From assembly GCF_008365405.1 (NCBI RefSeq), contig NZ_QOKV01000001.1, positions 815,333-879,332 on the forward strand: a stretch of DNA of 64,000 bases, given 5' to 3'. Under the pieces are notes generated by a model. It searched no databases and was not told where the DNA came from. It saw only the letters and a program-made list of their open reading frames with translations. The translations under genes and the position numbers were made by a program. Source of the stretch: Azospirillum brasilense (GTDB taxonomy: Bacteria; Pseudomonadota; Alphaproteobacteria; Azospirillales; Azospirillaceae). This document shows positions 17,175 to 25,959 of the stretch, one piece after another; position 1 is the stretch's first letter; every line of letters begins with the position of its first letter.

Positions 17175-20100
17175 GTGTCGGGTCTGCGTCGTCTGATCGT
17201 CCTTCTTCTGGCCATCGCCGTCCTCAGCGGGGCGGTCTTGACGGACGCCGCCCGTGCGGCCGACTCCGAAGGGGGCGGCTGGGGTCCGGCCAACGCCGTC
17301 CGGCGCTGGATCGCCCAGACCATCGAAAAGGCGGTGAACGGCCCGGACCTCCAGGTCAGGATCGGCACCATCGGCGGCGCGGTCCCCGTCAACTTCACGA
17401 TCTCGGACGTCACGGTCGCCGACCGCGAGGGCGTTTGGCTGCGGCTGGAAGACCTGCGCGTCAACCTCGCTCCGACCGCGCTGCTGACCGGGCGGGCCAA
17501 GGCCGACGCCATCGAGGCGCAGCGCGTCGTCGTGGAGCGCGCGCCGCTGCCCGCAGAGGGGCCGGAGCCGCCGCCCGACCAGGGGCCGACCTCGCTGCTG
17601 CCCAGCCTGCCGGTGGGCGTCGCCGTGGACAAGCTGGCCATCGCCGAGCTGGTCCTGGCGGAGCCGCTGATCGGACAGGAGGCGCGGCTGAAGATCGACG
17701 GGTCGCTGGACCTCGCGTCCGGCGGGTCGTCGCTGGAGGCGCATCTGAACGTGGACCGGCTGGGCGAACAGCCGGGAACGGTGGCGCTCGACGTCGCTTT
17801 CAACCCCGACGACAAGCGGCTCGACCTGAATCTGAAGGCGTCGGAGCCGGCGGGCGGGCTGATCGCCACCGCGCTGAACATCCCCGGCGCGCCGCCGGTC
17901 AGCGCGTCGCTGGACGGGCAGGGCTCGCTGGACGACTGGAAGGGCACCTTCACCGCGGCGGCGGAAAACGCCGCGCGGCTGGCCGCCGACGCCACGATCA
18001 AGGCAGTGCCGGAAGGGCACGCCGTCACCATCGCGGCGACCGGCGACGTGGCGACCCTGCTCGGCCCCGACATCGCGCCGCTGGCCGGGCCGCAGCCGGC
18101 GCTGAAGGGCACCGTGGTGGTCGCTCCGGACGGGGCGTTGACGTTGCAGCCGGTGGCCGTCGAGACCGCCGCCGCCACGGCCAATCTCTCGGGGCGTATC
18201 GGCGCCGACCGCCGCAGCCTCGACCTGCGTTACGAGGTTCAGGCCGGGCCGGACTCCACCCTGCACGGCTTCGCCCCCGGCATCGCCTGGCGGGAGGGCA
18301 CCGTGTCGGGCACCGCCCAGGGCACGCTCGACGCGCTGACCGTGGCGGTGGAGGGGCTGATCCGCGACCTTGCCGCCGACGATCCCGCCTTGGCCTCGGT
18401 CGCCGGGCCGGAGGTGCGGCTGGACGGGCGGGCGCGGATCAACGCCGACACCGGAACGGTGGGGATCGAGGGCGTGACCCTGACCACCGCGGCGGCCAGC
18501 GCCGGGGCGCAGGGCAATGTGACCGGCTGGGGCCAGACCGCCGATGTGACGGTGTCGCTGAACGCCGACGACCTGTCGCGCCTCTCCGCCCTCGCCGGAC
18601 AACCGCTGGCCGGCTCGCTGGCCTTGGCCGGGCCGGTGCGCCGGCAGGAGGATGGGACGCTGACGGCGGGCCTTAGCGGCGCGCTGCGCGGTCTGGAAAC
18701 CGGAACGCCCGCCGACGGCGTGCTCGGCCGCGACGTCAGCCTGGGCGCGGAGGCGGTGATGGAGCCGGGCGGCGCCATGCGCCTCACCGACCTGACGGTG
18801 GATGGCCGCAACGGGCGTCTGACGGGGGAGGCGGCCCTGGCGGACGGGGCGGTGGACGCGAAGACCCGGCTGGAGATCACGGACCTCGCCCCGGTGGGCA
18901 CCGCCGCTGGGACGGAGATGGCCGGCGGCCTGACGCTCGACGCGACGGCGAAAGGCCCGCTGGACAAGCTGGTGGCCGAGGCGGCGCTGGACGCGCGGAA
19001 CCTCGTCGTGCAGGGGCGCCGCTTCGGCGACACGCGGCTGAACGCCACCGCGCAGAACCTGCCGGCCGCCCCGGAAGGGCGTGTGTCGGCCCGCACCGAG
19101 CTGGCCGGCGCCGGGCTAACGGCGGACGCCGCCTACGCGCTGGAGGGGCAGGCGCTGCGCATCAGCGACCTTGCCGTGGCGAACGGGCCGAACCGGATCA
19201 CCGGGGCGGTGCGCGTGGCGCTGGACGCCATGACGGCGACTGGCAAGCTCGACGGCAACCTGCCGCAGCTTCAGGCCCTGTCGGAGCTGGCCGGCGTGCC
19301 GTTGACCGGGGCGGCGGGCTTCACCGTCGCGCTCGACGCGCCGAACGGCAAGCAGGCGGCCAACCTGATCGCCAACGCCACCAACCTCCGCGTCGAGGGG
19401 GAGGGCGGGCCGCTGTTCGCCGCGCGCCGCCTGACCGCCAACGCCGACGTCGCCGATGCGCTGGGCAGTGCCAGCGGCAAGGCGCGTGTGGAGCTTCAGG
19501 ACGGGGCCGCCGCCGGCAACGACCTGTCCCGGGTGACGGCCAGCGTGGACGGCTCGCTCGCCAAGGCCGCTTTCCGGGCGGAAGCCGCGGGGGCCGGGCG
19601 CGATCCGCTGGGGCTCGAGCTGGCCGGGGAGTTTACGCAGAACGGCGCGCTGAACCGCATCCGGCTGGACCGGCTCCAGGGCCGTTACAGCGGCGAATCC
19701 TTCCGGCTGACCCAGCCCGCAGCCATTGCCCTGGGCGAGCGGCGCTACGAGGTGTCCGGCCTGCGGCTGGTCAGCGGCAACGCCCAGCTCGCCGCCGATC
19801 TCGGCCTGAACGGGGAGCGGCTGTCGGGCGAGCTGCGGCTGGACCGCGTGCCGATGGCGCTGGCCCGGCTGGCGAACCCGACCCTCCGGCTGGACGGCAC
19901 GCTGAACGCGCAGGCGACTCTCGGCGGCACCGTTCGCCGCCCGCAAGCCGACGCCACGGTGCGTGTCGTCAACCTGAAGGCGCAGCAGACGACCCAGGCC
20001 GGCGTGCCGGGCCTGAACGCCACCGTCAACGCCCGCTGGCGGGAGGCCCGCCTGTCGGTGGACGGCGACGTCGCCACCGGCAACAACGCGGGCCGGGTGA

Positions 20101-21509
20101 CCCTGTCCGCCGCCGCGCCGCTGGCCATGGACCCGGACACACTGGCCTTCTCGGTGCCGGAGCGCGGCCGGCTGGAGGCGGCGCTCCGCGGCGCCATCGA
20201 CGCCTCGCTGGCCAACGACCTGCTGGCGGCGACCGGCGACCGGGCGCGCGGCACCCTGCGGCTGGACGTGAGCGTCGACGGCACCGTGGCGGCCCCGCGG
20301 CTGGGCGGAACGGTGACTCTGGCCAACGGGCGCTACGAGAACCGGGCGAGCGGCGCCATCATCAGCAACATCGACGCCCGTATTGTCGGTGACGGTGACG
20401 TCTTCACCATCCAGAGCTTCCGCGGGCGGACCGCCAACGGCGGCGAGATCAGCGCTCGCGGCGTGATCCGTCCCGCCGCCGCGGACCCGCAGCAGCAGCT
20501 CGACCTCGCCATTCAGGCCGACCGGGCGCGGCTGGTGCAGAACGATCTGGCCGCGGTCACCATCGGCACCAACCTGACGCTGACCGGCAGCTTCCTGAAT
20601 CCGCGTCTGGCCGGCCCCGTGCGGATCGAGCGGGCGGAGATCCAGATCCCCAACCAGACCCCGCCCAACGTGGTCGACCTGAAGGTCGTCGAGGTCGGCA
20701 AGGGCCGCAAGGCGCAGCCGGTCAGCCTGAAGAACGGCCAAGCGGGCAACGGGCAGGCGGGCAACGGGCAGGCCGCGGCGCCGGAGCCGGCCTTCGCGAT
20801 GATCCTCGACCTGACGATCAGCGCGCAAAACCAGATTTTCGTCCGGGGCCGCGGGTTGGAGGCCGAGTTCGCCGGCCAGCTCGCCGTCACCGGCACCTCC
20901 AGCCAGCCGCTGGTCAGCGGGCGGCTGAACATGCTGAAGGGCGAATTGGACATCCTGGCCAAGACCTTCGTCTTTAAGCGCGGCATCATCGAGTTCGACG
21001 GCGGCCCCGCCATCGACCCGCGGCTGGATTTCCTGGCGGAGGCCACGGCCAACGACGTGACCGCCCAGATTCTGGTCACCGGCACCGCCGGTCAGCCGAA
21101 GCTGGAGTTGACTTCCCCGCAGGGCTTGCCGCAGGACGAGGTGCTGTCGGCCGTTCTGTTCGGGAAATCGGTCGGTAGCCTGAGCGCGGTGGAGGCGGTT
21201 CAGCTTGCCCAGTCCGCGGCGACGCTGGCCGGCTTCGGCGGTGGCGGGCCCGGTCTGATCGGCAACCTGCGCCGCGGTCTCGGCATCGACCGGCTGGAAT
21301 TCACCGGTGGGGCCGACGGCAAGGGTGGGGCGGTGCAGGCCGGGCGCTACGTCAGCGACCGCGTCTATGTCGGGGTGGAACAGGGCATCGGCGCGAACCA
21401 GAGCCGCGCCACGGTCGAGGTCGACATCACCAAGAACATCAAGGCCCAGGCGGACGTCGGCGCCGACTCCGACACCCGCGTCGGCGTCAAGTGGGAGTGG
21501 AATTACTGA
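17175..21509 (+). CDS. tamB: translocation and assembly module protein TamB (DUF490/AsmA-like)
   Basis: This very long (1444 residues) inner-membrane-anchored periplasmic protein has an N-terminal anchor or signal (LRRLIVLLLAIAVLSGAVL). Repeating AsmA-like beta-taco sequence with many Leu-x-Gly/Asp-Gly units follows. The C-terminal DUF490 domain (about the last 350 residues) contains GELDILAKTFVFKRGIIEFDG and ends with VGVKWEWNY. It partners TamA just upstream. A short tandem repeat encodes NGQAGNGQAGNGQA (about 20737-20778). Start: two tandem GTGs at 17172/17175; the second has GGGG at better spacing. A TTG at 17109 is unlikely. Confidence 0.9.
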   Translation: MSGLRRLIVLLLAIAVLSGAVLTDAARAADSEGGGWGPANAVRRWIAQTIEKAVNGPDLQVRIGTIGGAVPVNFTISDVTVADREGVWLRLEDLRVNLAPTALLTGRAKADAIEAQRVVVERAPLPAEGPEPPPDQGPTSLLPSLPVGVAVDKLAIAELVLAEPLIGQEARLKIDGSLDLASGGSSLEAHLNVDRLGEQPGTVALDVAFNPDDKRLDLNLKASEPAGGLIATALNIPGAPPVSASLDGQGSLDDWKGTFTAAAENAARLAADATIKAVPEGHAVTIAATGDVATLLGPDIAPLAGPQPALKGTVVVAPDGALTLQPVAVETAAATANLSGRIGADRRSLDLRYEVQAGPDSTLHGFAPGIAWREGTVSGTAQGTLDALTVAVEGLIRDLAADDPALASVAGPEVRLDGRARINADTGTVGIEGVTLTTAAASAGAQGNVTGWGQTADVTVSLNADDLSRLSALAGQPLAGSLALAGPVRRQEDGTLTAGLSGALRGLETGTPADGVLGRDVSLGAEAVMEPGGAMRLTDLTVDGRNGRLTGEAALADGAVDAKTRLEITDLAPVGTAAGTEMAGGLTLDATAKGPLDKLVAEAALDARNLVVQGRRFGDTRLNATAQNLPAAPEGRVSARTELAGAGLTADAAYALEGQALRISDLAVANGPNRITGAVRVALDAMTATGKLDGNLPQLQALSELAGVPLTGAAGFTVALDAPNGKQAANLIANATNLRVEGEGGPLFAARRLTANADVADALGSASGKARVELQDGAAAGNDLSRVTASVDGSLAKAAFRAEAAGAGRDPLGLELAGEFTQNGALNRIRLDRLQGRYSGESFRLTQPAAIALGERRYEVSGLRLVSGNAQLAADLGLNGERLSGELRLDRVPMALARLANPTLRLDGTLNAQATLGGTVRRPQADATVRVVNLKAQQTTQAGVPGLNATVNARWREARLSVDGDVATGNNAGRVTLSAAAPLAMDPDTLAFSVPERGRLEAALRGAIDASLANDLLAATGDRARGTLRLDVSVDGTVAAPRLGGTVTLANGRYENRASGAIISNIDARIVGDGDVFTIQSFRGRTANGGEISARGVIRPAAADPQQQLDLAIQADRARLVQNDLAAVTIGTNLTLTGSFLNPRLAGPVRIERAEIQIPNQTPPNVVDLKVVEVGKGRKAQPVSLKNGQAGNGQAGNGQAAAPEPAFAMILDLTISAQNQIFVRGRGLEAEFAGQLAVTGTSSQPLVSGRLNMLKGELDILAKTFVFKRGIIEFDGGPAIDPRLDFLAEATANDVTAQILVTGTAGQPKLELTSPQGLPQDEVLSAVLFGKSVGSLSAVEAVQLAQSAATLAGFGGGGPGLIGNLRRGLGIDRLEFTGGADGKGGAVQAGRYVSDRVYVGVEQGIGANQSRATVEVDITKNIKAQADVGADSDTRVGVKWEWNY

Positions 21510-21635
21510 CCGGTCCTGGCTTTGCTCCTGGCTGGACGCCGCTTTCGGGCGCTGGTCATCGGCGCAAGAGCCCCCATATCGAGCAAGGATGAAGGCCGCG
21601 CCGCCAAGGCTCCGGCCATCGGCGAAGGGGGAGCG

Positions 21636-22334
21636 GTGCGCGCTGCCAGAAGGATTCCCTACGTCAATCTGGGCATCGTCATGGCCTGCACGCTGGCCTT
21701 CGTGCTGGGGTTACCACCGGAGTCCCTCGCCTTCGTTCCCGCTTATTTCTTCGGAACGGTGGAGATGGCCGGACCGCTGCCGACCTGGGCGGTGTGGCGC
21801 GGGCTGTTCGGCCATGTGCTGATCCACAGCGACATTGTGCATCTGGTCAGCAACATGCTGGCGCTCTGGGCCTTTGGCGGCGCGGTCGAGCTGGCGATGG
21901 GCAGCCTGCGCTACCTGCTGTTCTTCCTGCTCTGCGCGGCGGCGGGAGCCTTTGTGGAGGGCGCCTTGGCCGTTGACACCATGGCGCCGCTGGTCGGGGC
22001 GAGCGGGGCGATCTGCGGGGTGATGGGGGCCTTTCTGCTGCTGCACCCGCAGGCGACGCTCGGCGTGACGCCGGGGCCGCGCGTTCCCGCCTCCTTCGTG
22101 GTGGGCAGCTTCCTGGCGATCAACGTGGCGATGACGCTGATGCCGCCGGCTCCGGACTCCGCCATGGGCGACGTGGCCTGGGCGGCCCATCTGGGCGGGT
22201 TCGGCGCGGGGATGGCGCTGGTCGCCCTGTTCCGCCGTCCCGGCGTGGCGCTGTGGAGCGTCGCGCGCCTCGGCACCGCGGCGAAGGCCGCCGTTTATCT
22301 GACCCTGGTCGTGGTGCTTCTGCGCACCCTGTGA
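21636..22334 (+). CDS. rhomboid family intramembrane serine protease
   Basis: This 232-residue polytopic protein has six or so hydrophobic segments. The rhomboid signatures are HIDSD/HLVSNMLALW (helix 2 His-x-x-x-Asn), the catalytic Ser in GASGAICGVMGA and the catalytic His in AAHLGGFGAG. The start is the GTG at 21636, preceded by AAGGGGGA; the frame is open further upstream (to 21522) but without rhomboid sequence. It could release membrane-tethered substrates; its target is unknown. It follows tamB in the same direction. Confidence 0.9.
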   Translation: MRAARRIPYVNLGIVMACTLAFVLGLPPESLAFVPAYFFGTVEMAGPLPTWAVWRGLFGHVLIHSDIVHLVSNMLALWAFGGAVELAMGSLRYLLFFLLCAAAGAFVEGALAVDTMAPLVGASGAICGVMGAFLLLHPQATLGVTPGPRVPASFVVGSFLAINVAMTLMPPAPDSAMGDVAWAAHLGGFGAGMALVALFRRPGVALWSVARLGTAAKAAVYLTLVVVLLRTL

Positions 22335-22411
22335 CGATATCTGCCGTGACCGTTGCCTTTGCGAGGCCGGGGCGGAATACTGCGCCCTCCCATTGACGGA
22401 GGCATGTGACT

Positions 22412-23296
22412 ATGGCGCAAACCGGGTCCGCGCCGGTGCTCGGCGTGATCGGCGGCAGCGGCGTCTACGACATCGACGGCTTGGAGAACCAGCGCTGGGT
22501 GAAGGTGGAAACGCCCTTCGGCGACCCGTCGGACGAGTTGCTGACGGGCGATCTGAACGGGCAGAGGCTGGTCTTCCTGCCGCGCCACGGCCGCGGTCAC
22601 CGCATTCCGCCCTCCGAGCTGAACTTCCGTGCCAACATCCACGCGCTGAAGGCGCTGGGCGTGACCGAAATCCTGTCGGTCTCCGCCGTCGGCTCGCTGA
22701 AGGAGCATCTGCCGCCGGGCACCTTCGTGGTGATCGACCAGTTCATCGACCGCACCTTCGCCCGCAGCAAGAGCTTCTTCGGCACCGGTCTGGTGGCGCA
22801 TGTGGCGCTTGGTCATCCGGTTTGCGGGCGGCTGGGCGACCTGATCGAAGAGGCGCTTGTGGAGCTGAAGGTCCCGCACCAGCGCGGCGGCACCTACATG
22901 GTCATGGAAGGCCCGCAATTCTCGACCAAGGCCGAATCCGAGCTGTACCGGAGCTGGGGCTGCGACGTGATCGGCATGACCAACATGCCGGAGGCCAAGC
23001 TCGCCCGCGAGGCGGAGATGTGCTACGCGACCGTCGCCATGGTCACCGACTTCGACTGCTGGCATCCGGAGCATGACCACGTCACCGTGGATGCCGTCAT
23101 CCGGGTGGTGGTCGCCAACGCCGGCAAGGCGCGGTCTTTGGTCAAGACGCTCGCGCCGAAGCTCCAGGTGCGCGACGGGCTGTGCGCCCAGGGCTGCCAC
23201 ACCGCGCTCGACCACGCGATCATGACCGCGCCGGACAAGCGCGACCCGGAGATGCTGAAGGCGCTCGACGTCATCCTCGCCCGCGCGCTCGGCTGA
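22412..23296 (+). CDS. mtnP: S-methyl-5'-thioadenosine phosphorylase
   Basis: This enzyme cleaves 5'-methylthioadenosine, a by-product of polyamine and quorum-signal synthesis, to adenine and methylthioribose-1-phosphate in methionine salvage. The 294-residue protein has GVIGGSGVYD near the N-terminus, the phosphate-site PRHGRGH, the family motif GGTYMVMEGPQFSTKAE and GMTNMPEAKLAREAE. The last of these is typical of MTA phosphorylase rather than purine nucleoside phosphorylase. The ATG at 22412 has GGAGG nine bases upstream; a GTG two codons earlier is less likely. A strong terminator follows, so it is the last gene of its unit. Confidence 0.95.
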   Translation: MAQTGSAPVLGVIGGSGVYDIDGLENQRWVKVETPFGDPSDELLTGDLNGQRLVFLPRHGRGHRIPPSELNFRANIHALKALGVTEILSVSAVGSLKEHLPPGTFVVIDQFIDRTFARSKSFFGTGLVAHVALGHPVCGRLGDLIEEALVELKVPHQRGGTYMVMEGPQFSTKAESELYRSWGCDVIGMTNMPEAKLAREAEMCYATVAMVTDFDCWHPEHDHVTVDAVIRVVVANAGKARSLVKTLAPKLQVRDGLCAQGCHTALDHAIMTAPDKRDPEMLKALDVILARALG

Positions 23297-23308
23297 GGGC
23301 GCCAATGG

Positions 23309-23358
23309 AAAAAGCCGCGGGACCCGGCGTGCGTCCGGGTCCCGCGGCTTTGTCTTTT
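23309..23358 (+). terminator. strong intrinsic terminator after mtnP
   Basis: A near-perfect long stem (about 18 bases each side, arms 23311-23327 and 23333-23350) is followed by TTTGTCTTTT. It starts 13 bases after the mtnP stop and, read from the other side, ends the convergent gene at 23376. Confidence 0.9.
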
Positions 23359-23375
23359 AAGCCGGGCGGAAAGCC

Positions 23376-23789
23376 TCAGTGGCGGGTGCGCGCCGGGGTG
23401 ACGTAGACGCCGTCCCAGTCGACTCCGAACAGCGCGTCGTCGCCGGCCTCCTCCACCAACTCGTCGTAATCGCTGATGTCGATCAGGCCGAAGATCGAGG
23501 CGGTTCCCGAGGCGTCCAGGTCGCAGGTGATGACCCGGCCGGCGAACTCGACGGAGGTGAAGAACACCTCCGGCAACTCCATGCTGTCGAGGTCGGCGGA
23601 CACTGCGCATTCGATCTCGTGGACGAGGCGGGAGGAGAGGGAGCTTCGCAATTTCGCCGCCTGGGAAGCCCAGACGATTTTCCTGACCCGCGCAGCCGGG
23701 CGGTTATCGGGCTCGCCGATGCCCTCGTCGGGCTGGGCGGCCATGGCGATCATCCGGGAAACCAGGTTCGACGGGCTGGGCGCACGCAT
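23376..23789 (-). CDS. hypothetical protein, acidic C-terminal half
   Basis: I do not recognise this 137-residue protein. It is soluble, with no signal or membrane segment. The N-terminal third is basic and flexible. The C-terminal part is acidic with an alternating hydrophobic pattern (VDWDGVYVTPAR at the end; DISDYDELVEEAGDDALFG). Codon use is normal for the window, and the reading frame is the only long one here that is not a shadow. It is monocistronic, between mtnP and psuG. Confidence 0.6.
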   Translation of the reverse strand: MRAPSPSNLVSRMIAMAAQPDEGIGEPDNRPAARVRKIVWASQAAKLRSSLSSRLVHEIECAVSADLDSMELPEVFFTSVEFAGRVITCDLDASGTASIFGLIDISDYDELVEEAGDDALFGVDWDGVYVTPARTRH

Positions 23790-23899
23790 AGAGACCTCCG
23801 CTGAAGAACGAGCGCAGATTCACCCGGCGTCAGTTAACGGGGACTTAAATCCGGACGACACGGATGGCTTACCTCTTATGCGCAATGGCCTATGACCTA

Positions 23900-24820
23900 T
23901 CACGCCGTCAACGCCGCGTAAGCCGCCGCCAGCCGCGCCGCGATGATGGCGTTGTTTCGGATCAACGCCATGTTCGCGGTCAGGCTGCGCCCGCCGGTGA
24001 TTCGCTCCAGCGCCGCGAGGAGAAAAGGCGTGACGGATTTTCCCGTGATTCCATGATGTTCCGCATCCCTTAGGGCCTGAGCGATGGCCTGCTCCATGGC
24101 GCCGCCGTCAAGCGCGTCGGCCTCCGGGATGGGGTTGGCAAGGACCACGCCACCCTCCAGCCCAAGCTCCCATTTGGCACGCAGGATGGCCGCGACCTCG
24201 TGCACGTTGTCACAGCGATGAGAGACAGGCAGACCAGAGTTGCGGCTGTAGAAGGCCGGAAACGCGTCGGTGCCCAGCCCCAGGACGGGAACGCCGCGGG
24301 TCTCCAGCACCTCCAGCGTCTTCGGCAGGTCGAGAATCGACTTAGCACCCGCACACACGACGCAGACGCTGGTGCGGGCCAACTCGTCGAGGTCGGCCGA
24401 CACGTCGAAACTGGTTTCGGCGCCGCGGTGCACCCCGCCCAGGCCGCCGGTGGCGAAGACGGCGATCCCGGCCAGCCTTGCGGCGATCATCGTGGCGGCC
24501 ACCGTGGTGGCGCCCGGCACCCCGGTCGCCAGCGCGACGGGCAGGTCGCGACGGCTCAGCTTCATGACGCCGGTGCCGCCCTTGGCGAGCCGTTCCAGGG
24601 ACTCGGCGTCCAGCCCGACGCGGATGCGCCCGTCGAGGACGGCGATGGTCGCTGGCACCGCCCCTTCGGCCCGCACCGCGTCCTCCAGCGCCGTCGCCGT
24701 CTCCAGATTCTTTGGGTAGGGCATGCCGTGGGAGATGACGGTGGATTCCAGCGCCACCACGGGCCGGCCCTCGGCCAGGGCGGCGGCGACCTCGGGCGTT
24801 GGGGACAGGCGGTCGTGCAT
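23900..24820 (-). CDS. psuG: pseudouridine-5'-phosphate glycosidase
   Basis: This 306-residue enzyme reversibly splits pseudouridine-5'-phosphate into uracil and ribose-5-phosphate. Family motifs are plain: VALESTVISHGMPYP at about residues 22-36, then RDLPVALATGVPGATTVAATM. The Mn-site region is VFATGGLGGVHRGAETSFD, and the catalytic Lys region is CAGAKSILDLPKTLE. The ending LTANMALIRNNA is intact. The pseudouridine kinase (psuK) that normally accompanies it is not adjacent here. It is divergent from the exonuclease gene across 107 bases. Confidence 0.93.
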   Translation of the reverse strand: MHDRLSPTPEVAAALAEGRPVVALESTVISHGMPYPKNLETATALEDAVRAEGAVPATIAVLDGRIRVGLDAESLERLAKGGTGVMKLSRRDLPVALATGVPGATTVAATMIAARLAGIAVFATGGLGGVHRGAETSFDVSADLDELARTSVCVVCAGAKSILDLPKTLEVLETRGVPVLGLGTDAFPAFYSRNSGLPVSHRCDNVHEVAAILRAKWELGLEGGVVLANPIPEADALDGGAMEQAIAQALRDAEHHGITGKSVTPFLLAALERITGGRSLTANMALIRNNAIIAARLAAAYAALTA

Positions 24821-24892
24821 GGTCGGAACCTCCCTCGTTCTCCCGCATCCTGCGCTGCGCTCCGCCTCGGCGCAACCGGGGGAATCGGAATT

Positions 24893-24920
24893 TTGTCCTT
24901 TCGTGAGGACGGCCTATATT
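24893..24920 (+). promoter_or_regulatory. candidate promoter giving a leaderless exonuclease mRNA
   Basis: TTGTCC (24893-24898) and TATATT (24915-24920) are 16 bases apart. The expected start point, about 24927, coincides with the ATG at 24928, and no Shine-Dalgarno lies before that ATG. Leaderless translation is therefore inferred. Confidence 0.45.
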
Positions 24921-24927
24921 GCAGCAC

Positions 24928-25959
24928 ATGCCTGCACAAAGCCCCGCCCGCTCCCCCGCCGAACGTTGGATGAAGGTCTGCCCCGAGGGACTCTACGTCG
25001 AGCCCGGCGGCTTTTACGTGGACCCGCTGCGTCCGGTGGAACGCGCGGTCGTCACCCACGGCCATTCGGACCACGCCCGGCCCGGCCACGCCCATGTGCT
25101 CGCCACCGCCGGGACGCTCGCCATCATGCGGCAACGGCTGGGCGAGGGGGCGGGGGCGGCGGCGCAGACGCTCGACTACGGCGAGGCGATCCGCATCGGC
25201 GACGTGACGGTGCGGCTGGTCCCGGCCGGCCATGTGCTGGGCAGCGCGCAGGTGGTGCTGGAGCATGCCGGCACGCGGGTGGTGGTGTCCGGCGACTACA
25301 AGCGCCGCTTCGACCGCACCTGTGCCCCGTTCGAGCCGGTGCCCTGCGACGTCTTCATCACCGAGGCGACTTTCGGCCTGCCGGTCTTCCGCCATCCGCC
25401 GGACCTGGGGGAGATCGACAAGTTGCTGCACTCGCTGTCGATCTTTCCGGAGCGCAGCCACGTCGTCGGGGCCTACGCGCTGGGCAAATGCCAGCGGGTG
25501 ATCTCGCTGCTGCGCGCCGCCGGCTATGACCGGCCGATCTACCTGCACGGCGCCTTGGAGCCGATCTGCAAACTCTACGAGGGCTTCGGCGTGCCCTTGG
25601 GGGAGCTTCGCCCGGCCACCGTCGCGGCGAAGGAGGAGCTGAAGGGCGCCCTGGTGCTGGCCCCGCCGGGCGCGGTGGCCGACCGCTGGGCGCGGCGGCT
25701 GACCGACCCAGTGGTGGCGATGGCCTCCGGCTGGATGCGCGTTCGCCAACGGGCGCGCCAGCGCGGCGTGGAACTGCCGCTGGTCATCTCCGACCACGCC
25801 GATTGGGACGAGCTGACCCAGACGCTCGACGAGGTCGCGGCGCCCGAGGTCTGGGTGACCCATGGCCGGGAGGAGGCGCTGGTCCACCACGCCACCCAGC
25901 GCGGCATCCGCGCCCGCGCCCTGGCCATGGTCGGCTTCGAGGAGGAGGAAGGGGCGTGA
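24928..25959 (+). CDS. ligase-associated DNA exonuclease (metallo-beta-lactamase/beta-CASP fold)
   Basis: This 343-residue protein carries the metallo-beta-lactamase metal motif VVTHGHSDHARPGH (about residues 42-55), later metal residues in PAGHVLGSAQ and GDYK, and the beta-CASP-like C-terminal SDHADWDEL. It matches the exonuclease that travels with ATP-dependent ligases in a bacterial DNA-repair module. Its TGA overlaps the GTG of the ligase by four bases. The usual other members, an Lhr-type helicase and a metallophosphoesterase, are not adjacent. A TTG three codons upstream is an alternative start. Confidence 0.88.
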   Translation: MPAQSPARSPAERWMKVCPEGLYVEPGGFYVDPLRPVERAVVTHGHSDHARPGHAHVLATAGTLAIMRQRLGEGAGAAAQTLDYGEAIRIGDVTVRLVPAGHVLGSAQVVLEHAGTRVVVSGDYKRRFDRTCAPFEPVPCDVFITEATFGLPVFRHPPDLGEIDKLLHSLSIFPERSHVVGAYALGKCQRVISLLRAAGYDRPIYLHGALEPICKLYEGFGVPLGELRPATVAAKEELKGALVLAPPGAVADRWARRLTDPVVAMASGWMRVRQRARQRGVELPLVISDHADWDELTQTLDEVAAPEVWVTHGREEALVHHATQRGIRARALAMVGFEEEEGA